A stretch of 64,000 bases of DNA from Ferdinandcohnia sp036962705. GTDB taxonomy: Bacteria; Bacillota; Bacilli; Bacillales; Bacillaceae_L. The position numbers and the translations under genes were made by a program. The stretch spans positions 45,983 to 109,982 of the forward strand of contig NZ_JBALOQ010000046.1 of assembly GCF_036962705.1 (NCBI RefSeq), in the 5' to 3' direction. Below are positions 1-7,425 of this stretch, one piece after another (within the stretch, counting starts at the first letter, position 1; every line of letters starts with the position of its first letter). The notes beneath the pieces were generated by a model. It saw only the letters and a list, made by a program, of their open reading frames with translations, was not told where the DNA came from and did not search any database.

Positions 1-843
1 GATGTCGAAGATTTTAAACAGTATGGAGGAAAGACAATTGTTGACGCAACTGCTATCGATTATGGCCGGGATGTTCAAGCCGTAAAAGAAATCTCTGATG
101 AAACAGGTGTTCAAATTATCGGAACAGCTGGTTTTAATAAAAGCTTTTTATGGGATGCAAGAATTAAGGAAGAGCTTAAACCTATTATCGGCGATTATGA
201 GACATATGCCGAATGGATTGATAAGACGCCTATCAATAAGCTAACTGAATTTGTGATTCGTGAAGTGGAAGAAGGTCTTGAAGGTACCCCGTTTAGAGCA
301 GGTCAAGTAAAGTTTGGTACAGGGTATAACCGTATTACTCCTTTAGAAGAAAAAACATTACGGGCTGTTGCAAGAGCCCATAATGAAACGAAAGCACCGG
401 TACATTCACATACAGAGGCAGGAACGATGGGGCTAGAACAAATTGAGCTACTAAAAAGTGAGAATGTTAATCTCGAATACCTTAGTCTAGGCCATATGGA
501 TCGAAATCCAGATCCTTATTACCATGAGCAAATTGCAAAAGCTGGAGCGTACTTAAGCTTTGATGGAATTGCGAAGATCAAATATGCACCTGAAAGTACA
601 AGAATTCAATGTATTTTAGATCTTGTAAAAAAAGGATATGAAAATCAAATTCTAGTAAGCGGAGATACCGCCAGAAAAACTTATTATAAACATTATGACT
701 ACGGATTAGGTCTCGAGTATATTATTGCGAAATGGGTTCCACGCTTCATCGATGATGCGAATCGCCAAGGCTTTGATGGAGAAAAACTAATCCATAAGTT
801 TTTTGTTGAAAATCCAGCAAGATGTTTTTCTTTCAAGAAGTAA
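1..843 (+). CDS. phosphotriesterase-family hydrolase, 5' end outside window
   Basis: This is the 3' part of a metal-dependent amidohydrolase of the phosphotriesterase (Php/PTE) family. The frame is open from base 1 to the stop at 843, so the real start lies upstream; an internal GTG at 253 is not the start. The visible part carries family landmarks: a VDAT segment, an IIGTAGF strand, a lysine in QVKFGTGYN that would be the bridging metal ligand, histidines in HSHTEAG and GHMDRN, and the late aspartate in VSGDTAR. The N-terminal HxH metal ligands are not in the window. Many members of this family are lactonases or act on phosphorylated sugars rather than on phosphotriesters. It is followed closely by creatininase, aldolase and SIS genes, so a role in sugar or amide catabolism is likely. 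The family call is firm; the substrate is unknown. Confidence 0.88.
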   Translation, partial: DVEDFKQYGGKTIVDATAIDYGRDVQAVKEISDETGVQIIGTAGFNKSFLWDARIKEELKPIIGDYETYAEWIDKTPINKLTEFVIREVEEGLEGTPFRAGQVKFGTGYNRITPLEEKTLRAVARAHNETKAPVHSHTEAGTMGLEQIELLKSENVNLEYLSLGHMDRNPDPYYHEQIAKAGAYLSFDGIAKIKYAPESTRIQCILDLVKKGYENQILVSGDTARKTYYKHYDYGLGLEYIIAKWVPRFIDDANRQGFDGEKLIHKFFVENPARCFSFKK

Positions 844-856
844 AGGGGGTACAACG

Positions 857-1606
857 ATGCTTTTTCAAAACGAAAATTCTTTCGAGGTTAAAGAGAAGAT
901 CGAGCAAAGTAAAATTGCTATTTTGCCAATAGGTGCTGTAGAAGCCCACGGTCCACATCTTCCCCTTGGGACAGATAACTATTTAGCGGAGCGAGTGTCA
1001 GAAAGGGTAGCTGAAAGAACAGGAGCATTTATATTGCCTACTTTACCATATGGCCAAGTGTGGAGTTTGAAGAATTTCCCTGGCAGTATCAACATTAGTA
1101 ATGAATCATTAATTTCACTATTAGTTGACATGGGAGTTAGTTTATATGAGCAAGGCTTTCGAGTGTTTGCAATGATAAATGGTCATTTAGGCAATGCGGT
1201 TGCTTTAAAAGAGGCTGCAAGAAAGTTATTTCAGCAATATCCAGATTTTAAAATTCTATATTTATTTTACCCTGGTACGAAAAAGGTGACAGAGGAAGTA
1301 AGAGAAACAAATTCCTCACATGCAACTTATTTTCATGCTTGTGAAATTGAGACCTCCTATATGCTCTACTTAGCTGAGGAGTTTGTTGATATGTCAAAAG
1401 CAATAACCGACATCCCGATTATTCCAGCGAGTGCAGATGTTACTCCAACACCATGGGAGGAATTTACAAACTCAGCTGTCCTGGGAGACGCAAAGCTTGC
1501 CACAAAAGAAAAAGGAATGAAAATTATAGATGTTGCCATCGATAACATGGTGAAATTGATAGAAGGTGCAAAAAATGAAATTAATGGAACTAAAGAAAAT
1601 AGATAA
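857..1606 (+). CDS. creatininase-family amidohydrolase
   Basis: This 249-residue protein belongs to the creatininase (creatinine amidohydrolase) superfamily, cytoplasmic metal-dependent enzymes that open cyclic amides or act on related substrates. The signature PIGAVEAHGPHLPLGTD near residues 25-41 contains the expected metal ligands Glu, His and Asp, and a later NGHLGN motif contributes another His. The start is the ATG at 857, preceded by AAAGGGGG at a good distance; an upstream in-frame start would overlap the previous gene and lacks a ribosome binding site. It lies 13 bases after the phosphotriesterase-like gene and overlaps the next gene by 32 bases, so these are co-transcribed. Creatinine itself is unlikely given the sugar-type neighbours; the actual substrate cannot be told. 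Confidence 0.87.
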   Translation: MLFQNENSFEVKEKIEQSKIAILPIGAVEAHGPHLPLGTDNYLAERVSERVAERTGAFILPTLPYGQVWSLKNFPGSINISNESLISLLVDMGVSLYEQGFRVFAMINGHLGNAVALKEAARKLFQQYPDFKILYLFYPGTKKVTEEVRETNSSHATYFHACEIETSYMLYLAEEFVDMSKAITDIPIIPASADVTPTPWEEFTNSAVLGDAKLATKEKGMKIIDVAIDNMVKLIEGAKNEINGTKENR

Positions 1607-2300
1607 TTTTCTTATATTTAATTTTTTAACAAAGGATAAGCGAAATGCTAAGGAAATCATGGAAGCAGGTAAAGGATATATTGTGCCTGGAATTGTTTCA
1701 TCGGACTTTGTGAGCATTGAGGACGGAGTTAAAAAGGTAAATGAGTTAAAGGAAGTAGCTGATGTGATAAGCATCGGTCTTGGAGAAAATGGGAACCCCG
1801 CAAACTGGGAAAAAGTGTTAAAAATAGCTGAAGGTTCCCAGCCTGGACATATCAATCAACCCTTTGTGAAGACGAGTTATTCAATTGGATACTTGAATTC
1901 AAAAGGAATAGATCAAGTGGTAAATGGATTAGTCGCTCCTTCAGGAAAAGTTGGGTTTGTTACACTTTCTACTGGAGTGGAAATGAGAGTTGAAGAATTA
2001 GTAGAACTAGCTCTGGGAATGGGAATCGAATCTATTAAATTTATGCCCCTAAAAGGGAAAACACATCTTGAGGAGTTAGTTTATCTATGTAAAGTCGCAG
2101 CAGATAAAGGATTAAAGGCTGTTGAGCCAGCGGGTGGCATCTCCTCTGAAAATATTGTAGATATTGTAAATGCAGTACGTCCTATTGGAATTCCTGTATT
2201 TATGCCACATGTGTTCGGTTCAACAATTGATAAGGAAACGGGAAGAACAATCCCAGAAGAGGTTGAAAAAATCATTAAATTGGTAATGGAGGATGAATAA
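1575..2300 (+). CDS. KDGP-aldolase-family protein (DgaF-like)
   Basis: This 241-residue TIM-barrel type protein resembles the 2-dehydro-3-deoxy-6-phosphogluconate aldolase family typified by Salmonella DgaF, which cleaves KDGP into pyruvate and glyceraldehyde 3-phosphate. Family-like segments are VISIGLGENGNP near residue 60, SIKFMPLKGKTHLEEL near 155, with a lysine suited to Schiff-base formation, and a C-terminal AVEPAGGISSENI loop. The ATG at 1575 has GAAGGTG six bases upstream and is preferred to a GTG nine bases earlier. It starts inside the end of the creatininase gene and its stop abuts the start of the SIS gene, which indicates translational coupling. The family is moderately certain; the exact sugar acid is inferred only from the family. 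Confidence 0.75.
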   Translation: MKLMELKKIDNFLIFNFLTKDKRNAKEIMEAGKGYIVPGIVSSDFVSIEDGVKKVNELKEVADVISIGLGENGNPANWEKVLKIAEGSQPGHINQPFVKTSYSIGYLNSKGIDQVVNGLVAPSGKVGFVTLSTGVEMRVEELVELALGMGIESIKFMPLKGKTHLEELVYLCKVAADKGLKAVEPAGGISSENIVDIVNAVRPIGIPVFMPHVFGSTIDKETGRTIPEEVEKIIKLVMEDE

Positions 2301-3035
2301 ATGCTTACACAATTTTTTGACAAAGTAAAAGATAGATTAAATGTTGTAGAAAACACTGAGAAGGAAAATCTACAAAAAGCAGCAGAAAAGGTAGCAGAAT
2401 CGATTCAAAACGGAGGGATCATTCAATTATTTGGATGTGGGCATTCCCATATATTAACAGAGGAAGTGTTTTACCGTGCAGGTGGGCTTGTGCCTATTAA
2501 ACCTATTTTCATAGAACCACTCATGCTGCATGAAGGTGCCCTACGTTCTTCACAACTAGAAAGACAGAATGATTATGTTGGAGAATTTCTTAAGGATCAG
2601 GAAATCCAACCACAGGATGTCGTATTTGTATTATCAACTTCAGGTAGAAACCCGGTTCCAGTCGATGTTGCTAACGATGCAAAAGCGAAGGGTGCCTATG
2701 TGATTGGAATTACATCTTTAGAATATTCCCAAAGTCAGCCATCAAGACACAAGAGTGGAAAGCATTTGTATAATTCCGTCGATTTAGTTATTAACAATCA
2801 TTCTGTTAAAGGAGATGCTATTCTTTCATATGAAAAGGTACCAATCCCATTTGCACCTACTTCAACAGTTGTCGGATCTGTTTTGTTAAATGCTATTTTT
2901 GCGGAAGCAATTAAAATCATGGCAGATAATGGATTTGAGCCACCAGTTTTCCTAAGCGGTAACATTGATGGTGCAGATGAACATAATCAAGAGGTAATCA
3001 AAAAATATCAAGTAAGGATACCTTTATTGTCATAA
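2301..3035 (+). CDS. SIS-domain sugar-phosphate-binding protein (UPF0309-like)
   Basis: This 244-residue cytoplasmic protein contains a SIS (sugar isomerase) domain of the UPF0309 type. The first phosphosugar-binding loop is seen as FGCGHSH around residue 44, and the second, serine-rich loop as LSTSGRNPVPVDVA around residues 112-125. A GITS strand and a long C-terminal helix follow as in SIS folds. It starts directly after the stop of the aldolase-like gene, with GGAGGATGA as ribosome binding site. SIS proteins isomerise or sense phosphosugars; together with the aldolase and hydrolases it points to catabolism of an amino- or deoxy-sugar derivative. A strong terminator follows about 60 bases downstream, which ends the operon. 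No catalytic assignment can be made from sequence alone. Confidence 0.82.
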   Translation: MLTQFFDKVKDRLNVVENTEKENLQKAAEKVAESIQNGGIIQLFGCGHSHILTEEVFYRAGGLVPIKPIFIEPLMLHEGALRSSQLERQNDYVGEFLKDQEIQPQDVVFVLSTSGRNPVPVDVANDAKAKGAYVIGITSLEYSQSQPSRHKSGKHLYNSVDLVINNHSVKGDAILSYEKVPIPFAPTSTVVGSVLLNAIFAEAIKIMADNGFEPPVFLSGNIDGADEHNQEVIKKYQVRIPLLS

Positions 3036-3095
3036 TAGCAATTAATCGTTTATGAGTTTACGAAGATTAATTACGATAATTGAATGAAATATCAT

Positions 3096-3130
3096 AAGAG
3101 CTTAGGGGAGTTTCTCCTAGGTTCTTGTTT
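3096..3130 (+). terminator. rho-independent terminator after the SIS gene
   Basis: An imperfect hairpin pairs AAGAGCTTAGGGGAG with CTCCTAGGTTCTT across a TTT loop and is followed by GTTTT. It lies 60 bases downstream of the SIS gene and probably ends the phosphotriesterase-creatininase-aldolase-SIS transcript. Confidence 0.6.
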
Positions 3131-3212
3131 TACCTTATTAAAATGCTGGGGTTCATCATTTAATTTAGAATAAATTAGTAGGAAAAATCAAATTGAATTG
3201 GGGGATTTAAAT

Positions 3213-3959
3213 ATGAATAGAATTGCTGAAATATGTTGTGGTAGTTTGGAGGATGCCCTAATTGCAAAGGAAGCTGGTGCTAATCGAATAGAGCTTAATA
3301 ATGCTATGTTCCTACTTGGATTAACTCCTTCCATAGGGACAATCAAGGAAGTAATATTAAATTGCAATATACCTATCGTTGTAATGGTGAGACCGCGCCC
3401 AGGTGGATTTTTTTATAATGATTTCGAATTCAAAACGATGCTATCGGATATAGAAGCTATTCTGGACTTAAATATTGAAGGTATCACCTTTGGTTGCCTA
3501 GATGAGGATTGTGAAATAGATCTAAAAAAGAACAAAATAATAGTAGACATGATTCATAAAAAAAATAAGGAGGCTGTATTTCATAGGGCATTTGATTGTG
3601 TAAACGATCCTTATAAGTCTATTGAGGAATTAATTGACTTGGGGATAAAGAGAGTTTTAACAAGTGGATTAACATCAACGGCGTTAGAGGGTTCGGAATT
3701 AATAGCAGATTTACAGTATAAATATGGGGATAAAATTGAGATATTGGCCGGTGGTGGTGTCAATAAATCTAATGCCTCAAATTTAATTAATAAAACCGGT
3801 GTTCTACAATACCATAGTTCATGTAAGGGCTGGAGGCATGATCCAACTACTGTTGGTAATGTTTCATTTGCTTTCGCAGAACATCCCCATCAAGCCGATT
3901 ATAATGTAGTGGATCCTATTGTAGCCACTGAATTCGTAAAGGCAATAAAGAATTTATAA
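3213..3959 (+). CDS. cutC: CutC-family protein
   Basis: This 248-residue protein is a CutC homologue, a TIM-barrel family named for copper homeostasis in E. coli, although the biochemical role is unsettled. The N-terminal EICCGSLEDALIAKEAGANRIEL and the VMVRPRPGGFFY, VFHRAFDC, RVLTSGL and ILAGGGV segments are characteristic, and the length is normal. The ATG at 3213 is chosen because GGGGGAT lies 7-8 bases upstream; an in-frame TTG 15 bases earlier sits before that site. The gene stands alone after a terminator, but CutC genes often travel with sugar catabolic operons, so a link to the upstream operon is possible. The C-terminal part contains HSSCKGWRHDP, a slightly divergent form of the usual HxSA region. 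Confidence 0.88.
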   Translation: MNRIAEICCGSLEDALIAKEAGANRIELNNAMFLLGLTPSIGTIKEVILNCNIPIVVMVRPRPGGFFYNDFEFKTMLSDIEAILDLNIEGITFGCLDEDCEIDLKKNKIIVDMIHKKNKEAVFHRAFDCVNDPYKSIEELIDLGIKRVLTSGLTSTALEGSELIADLQYKYGDKIEILAGGGVNKSNASNLINKTGVLQYHSSCKGWRHDPTTVGNVSFAFAEHPHQADYNVVDPIVATEFVKAIKNL

Positions 3960-4157
3960 AACCAGTTATGGATATGTTTGTAAAATAAAGACGGTGAAGG
4001 AAAATCACCATTCGAGCTTTTTCTGGTTTTTCGGGTGGTCCTAGGGAGGAAGGATCAATCTTTGAAAAAAATCCTAATGCTGAATTACCGTGAAGTTGTC
4101 GACTATCAACCCTTAAGTTAAAATAAAAGGTATTCCAACAATAAAGAGGTAGATAGA

Positions 4158-4910
4158 ATGATATTTCTCGAAAATACACCCAATTTAACTGGAGTTTCGG
4201 TATATGGGGATCAATTTGATTTAGATAAATTGTACGAATCCCTACATACGATTGTTGGGGAAGAGGGAGAATATCCTGCTTATGAAAGTGCGCGTTTACG
4301 CGTGTTAGGGGTATGCTATGAAATTCGTCACGCAATAATGGGCGATAGAAAAATTAGTTTAATCGACAATGGGATGACACCAGAAATAATGAAATTTCAT
4401 TCCCTTATCGCACCGAAACATAATGCCTATTTAGGCTTTAACGTCCTTTGGCCGGAGCTATTGTTTGTAACGATGGCATTAAATGATTTTGTTAAGCTCC
4501 ATGCCAGAAAGGTTTCAAAAGGTAATTACTATGAAACCCTTGATCATCGTGCAATCTGGGATTCTTCAATCGCGTCTGTTCGAAGTTTTCAAGCTGCAAT
4601 AGCAACTCACCTGTTGAATTCGATACCCGAAACATCACATATCCGAATCCTAAGATTAATGAATCCAACTTATACTACATTTGGTTCCTATGCAACGCAA
4701 TATTTAGACAAACTCAACGGTAAATTCATTAGGATGACAAAAGAAAAACGTGAAAAAAGCATTACCGTTATGGCAAAACGAATTGCTGAACAAGGGGAAG
4801 ACTACCAGAGTGTAAAGTCTGATGTGCTAGAAGCTGCGAGAGAATATAACTGCTCAATTACCGAAATACAACCAATAAAAGATGAGTATCCCGACGATTT
4901 TGATTGGTAA
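4158..4910 (+). CDS. uncharacterised protein, DUF6904-like
   Basis: This 250-residue soluble protein begins MIFLENTPNLTGVSVYGD and is rich in charged residues, with no signal peptide or membrane segment. It resembles a family of Firmicute hypothetical proteins that I associate, without certainty, with DUF6904. Visible features are a DKLYESLHTIVG helix near residue 25, YESARLRVLGVCYEIRHA near 48, and an acidic C-terminus ending in PDDFDW. The ATG at 4158 follows AGAGGTAGATAG. About 200 bases separate it from CutC, so it is probably its own transcription unit. A hairpin at 4981-5007 lies between it and the convergent lyase gene. No function can be assigned. Confidence 0.6.
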   Translation: MIFLENTPNLTGVSVYGDQFDLDKLYESLHTIVGEEGEYPAYESARLRVLGVCYEIRHAIMGDRKISLIDNGMTPEIMKFHSLIAPKHNAYLGFNVLWPELLFVTMALNDFVKLHARKVSKGNYYETLDHRAIWDSSIASVRSFQAAIATHLLNSIPETSHIRILRLMNPTYTTFGSYATQYLDKLNGKFIRMTKEKREKSITVMAKRIAEQGEDYQSVKSDVLEAAREYNCSITEIQPIKDEYPDDFDW

Positions 4911-4980
4911 CCAGGAGGAAAACGTGTCCAAACAACTCTAGGTAGTCGGTGGAAATGCACGTCCTAAAAAACTATTAAAA

Positions 4981-5007
4981 GGGAAAATCCCATAATAGGA
5001 TTTTCCC
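4981..5007 (-). terminator. terminator between convergent genes
   Basis: GGGAAAATCC and GGATTTTCCC form a perfect 10-bp stem with a 7-base loop. On the minus strand the stem is followed by a T-rich run, which suits termination of the lyase/GntR transcript. It may also stop plus-strand transcription from 4158-4910. Confidence 0.7.
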
Positions 5008-5028
5008 TCACGCAAGCTATTTAATCTA

Positions 5029-5913
5029 CTACGCAATCCCAGCCTTCATCAGCATTCCATCAAGTGAGCGTTCCATTTGTTGTTCCATCCATAATGCAGT
5101 CTGAATTAGACCTTCTAGATTAGCAGTGGTTTCAATTCCCATTCTTTCAAACATATTGATCATATCTTCCGTACATACGTTTCCAACAGCTTTAGGGGCA
5201 AATGGACATCCTCCAAGACCAGCAATTGACGAATCAAAACGGCGGATTCCAGCCTGGTAGCCTGCCAAAACATTCGCTAGTCCAAGACCTCTAGTGTTAT
5301 GAAAATGTAGTCCTAGCTCGATATCATTCTTGAATTCTTTTTTAAAGGTCTTTACAACGTCAATAACTTGTGAGGGATTTGCAAGCCCTGTAGTGTCTGC
5401 CAATGTTATTCCCGTAGCCCCCGTAGATACAAATGCTTCTGCAACTTTCAATAAATTCGCAACAGGTACTTCCCCTGCAAATGGACAACCGAAGGACGTG
5501 CCTAATACACCGACAACAGTTTTATTTGATGAAACGCCTTCGGAAATTACTTTTACCAACTCTTCAACTGACTGTGCCACAGTTCGTTTCACATTTTTAA
5601 AATTAAATTCATCACTTGTTGCAGTTACAACATGAAGTGCATCAACATTCGTTAGCAAGGCGCGTTCAAGTCCGGAGCGGCTGAGTACAAGACCTGCATA
5701 ACTAACACCATCGATCCTTGGAACTTGCTTCAAAACTTCTTCTGCATCTGCCATCTGCGGTACTATTTTTGGATTTACAAAGGAAACTGCCTCAATTGTT
5801 TTAATTCCACTTTTAATAAGCTTTTCAATAAGTTGGACTTTTTGATTTGTTGATAATAATTTTTTTTCATTCTGGAGACCATCACGAGGACCGACTTCAA
5901 CTATATCAATCAT
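5029..5913 (-). CDS. hydroxymethylglutaryl-CoA lyase family enzyme
   Basis: This 294-residue protein is a DRE-TIM aldolase of the HMG-CoA lyase type, which cleaves a 3-hydroxy-3-methylacyl-CoA into acetyl-CoA and a keto acid. The N-terminal EVGPRDGLQNEKK carries the conserved Arg-Asp pair, followed by EAVSFVNPKIVPQM, LADTTGLANP, GLHFHNTRGLGLANVLAG with the metal-binding HxH, and the catalytic-loop motif GLGGCPFAPKAVGN with its cysteine. The ATG at 5913 has AAAGGAG upstream and starts within the last 8 bases of the GntR gene, so the two are coupled. Next to a CoA-transferase and hydantoinase-like genes it probably acts late in a catabolic route, and the true substrate may be a related acyl-CoA rather than HMG-CoA. 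It resembles B. subtilis YngG/MvaB. Confidence 0.88.
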   Translation of the reverse strand: MIDIVEVGPRDGLQNEKKLLSTNQKVQLIEKLIKSGIKTIEAVSFVNPKIVPQMADAEEVLKQVPRIDGVSYAGLVLSRSGLERALLTNVDALHVVTATSDEFNFKNVKRTVAQSVEELVKVISEGVSSNKTVVGVLGTSFGCPFAGEVPVANLLKVAEAFVSTGATGITLADTTGLANPSQVIDVVKTFKKEFKNDIELGLHFHNTRGLGLANVLAGYQAGIRRFDSSIAGLGGCPFAPKAVGNVCTEDMINMFERMGIETTANLEGLIQTALWMEQQMERSLDGMLMKAGIA

Positions 5914-6580
5914 ATGTTTCTCCTTTCGACAATTCTTCTTTAATATCATCTAAATGCTTTAACACATGATCCCTACCAAGATAAATATGCTCCTGCATGG
6001 CAATTTTTGCTCTTTCAGATTCTCGGTTTTGAATAGCTTGTAAGATTGTTTTATGGACTTCGAGTGAACGTTTCATCTCATTCGTGTCGTACCAGTAAAA
6101 TGAGCGAAAAACTAAAGGCACAACAACGACCTTTGAAATATGAAAGCGGAGATGTTCATTTCGTGATGCTTTTAAAATAGCTTCGTGAAACTCTTGGTTC
6201 ACCTTAACAATCTCATATACTCTTGAAATACCGGGTTTACCTGCCTGTAAATCAATGATCTCTCCATATTTGATATTTGCTCCGATCATTTTCTGGACAT
6301 CCATATCATTGCGATAATACGCTGCCTGACCGGCTGCATAACTTTCTAATAATGCTCGTAAATCATAGATTTGTTGAATATCCTTTTTGGTAAAGTTGCG
6401 AACAATTACGCCTCTTTTTAATGGAGTAATTAATCCATCCGATTCGAGTTGTTTAATAGCTTCGCGGATGGGTGTTCTACTTATATTTAATTCCTTTGCT
6501 AAAGATTCTTCGGTCAGTCTTTTCCCAGGTTCATATTTTCCTGTAATGATTGCGTCTTTGATATATGTTAATGGATCCAT
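5906..6580 (-). CDS. GntR-family transcriptional regulator, FCD subfamily
   Basis: This 224-residue regulator has an N-terminal winged helix of the GntR type: IITGKYEPGKRLTEESLAKEL, then NISRTPIREAIKQLESDGLI near residues 31-50 and a wing ending around RGVIVRNF. The C-terminal all-helical part (about 75-215), with DLRALLESYAA near residue 80 and EFHEAILKASRN near residue 130, fits an FCD effector-binding domain, which usually binds carboxylic acids. The ATG at 6580 follows GAGGTG; longer in-frame extension has no ribosome binding site. It is divergently oriented to the isochorismatase/HyuAB operon. TTGTATACAA at 6600-6609 lies in its own leader and another copy before the divergent operon, so it very likely controls both and is autoregulated. 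Confidence 0.92.
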   Translation of the reverse strand: MDPLTYIKDAIITGKYEPGKRLTEESLAKELNISRTPIREAIKQLESDGLITPLKRGVIVRNFTKKDIQQIYDLRALLESYAAGQAAYYRNDMDVQKMIGANIKYGEIIDLQAGKPGISRVYEIVKVNQEFHEAILKASRNEHLRFHISKVVVVPLVFRSFYWYDTNEMKRSLEVHKTILQAIQNRESERAKIAMQEHIYLGRDHVLKHLDDIKEELSKGETYD

Positions 6581-6599
6581 TAAAAACACCTCGTATTCA

Positions 6600-6609
6600 T
6601 TGTATACAA
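6600..6609. promoter_or_regulatory. putative GntR operator TTGTATACAA (copy 1)
   Basis: This perfect 10-bp palindrome sits 20 bases upstream of the GntR start codon. It matches the GT-N2-AC core of FadR/FCD-type operators and recurs in every promoter region of the locus. Confidence 0.7.
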
Positions 6610-6734
6610 ATAATGATTCAGATTCAATTGATGATTCTGATAATTTTAAAATTTGCTTAAAAACCAAGAAAATTTAGATGAAAATCCAGCTTTAAAAACT
6701 ATTTTTTGTATTATTAGAAAATTCTGTTGATTCT

Positions 6735-6744
6735 TTGTATACAA
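6735..6744. promoter_or_regulatory. putative GntR operator TTGTATACAA (copy 2)
   Basis: An identical palindrome lies 46 bases before the isochorismatase-like gene. It sits next to a TATAAT-like sequence (GATAATATA at 6749-6757), a place where a repressor would block RNA polymerase at the divergent operon. Confidence 0.72.
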
Positions 6745-6789
6745 TGGTGATAATATATTTATAGTTGTAGAAATTGAAAGGAGGATAAC

Positions 6790-7425
6790 ATGGGAAAAGA
6801 GCAATTTAAGGGTTTCGGAAAACAATCAGGTATGGGAAAGAAACCTGCAATTATCGTGGTCGATTTTATGAAAGGGTTTACAAATGTAGAATGTGCCCTT
6901 GGATCTAACTTAGATGACGAAGTTAAGGCTACAAAAGAGCTTCTGGATATTGCTAGACAAAATGAAATTCCAATTATCTTTACCACTGTTTGCTATGAAC
7001 CACATTATAAAGATGGTGCTTATTTTATTGAAAAGGTCCCAGCTTTAAAGGTTTTAACGCAAGGCAGTGTGTGGGCTGAGATTGACGAAAGACTTGAAAG
7101 GAGGGAAGACAAAGAAGCACTCATTGTAAAGAAGTTTGCAAGTTCATTTTTTGGTACAAATTTAGCCTCAATATTAGCCTATGAAAATATAGATACTACT
7201 ATAATAACTGGTTGTACGACTTCTGGATGCGTACGAGCAACTGCAGTGGATGCTCTTCAACATGGTTATCGTGTAGTAATCCCGGAGGAGTGTGTAGGCG
7301 ACCGATCCCAAAATGCACATGAAGCTAATCTATACGATATCCAAACGAAATACGGGGACGTTGTCAGCGTTGAATCTGTTAAAAATTATTTATTAAATGT
7401 GAGAGGGGATATAAGCCATGTATAG
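6790..7425 (+). CDS. isochorismatase-family cysteine amidohydrolase
   Basis: This 211-residue cytoplasmic enzyme is an isochorismatase-like cysteine hydrolase, the fold of N-carbamoylsarcosine amidase, maleamate amidase and nicotinamidase. The Asp-Lys-Cys triad is visible: Asp25 in VVDFMKGF, Lys114 (or 115) in IVKKFASSFFGT, and Cys147 in TGCTTSGCVRATAVDA. The start ATG follows GAAAGGAGG. It is the first gene of the GntR-controlled operon and its end overlaps the HyuA start by 8 bases. Next to HyuA/HyuB it most likely hydrolyses a carbamoyl or amide intermediate released after ring opening; N-carbamoyl or maleamate-type substrates are the obvious candidates but this is inference. Confidence 0.9.
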   Translation: MGKEQFKGFGKQSGMGKKPAIIVVDFMKGFTNVECALGSNLDDEVKATKELLDIARQNEIPIIFTTVCYEPHYKDGAYFIEKVPALKVLTQGSVWAEIDERLERREDKEALIVKKFASSFFGTNLASILAYENIDTTIITGCTTSGCVRATAVDALQHGYRVVIPEECVGDRSQNAHEANLYDIQTKYGDVVSVESVKNYLLNVRGDISHV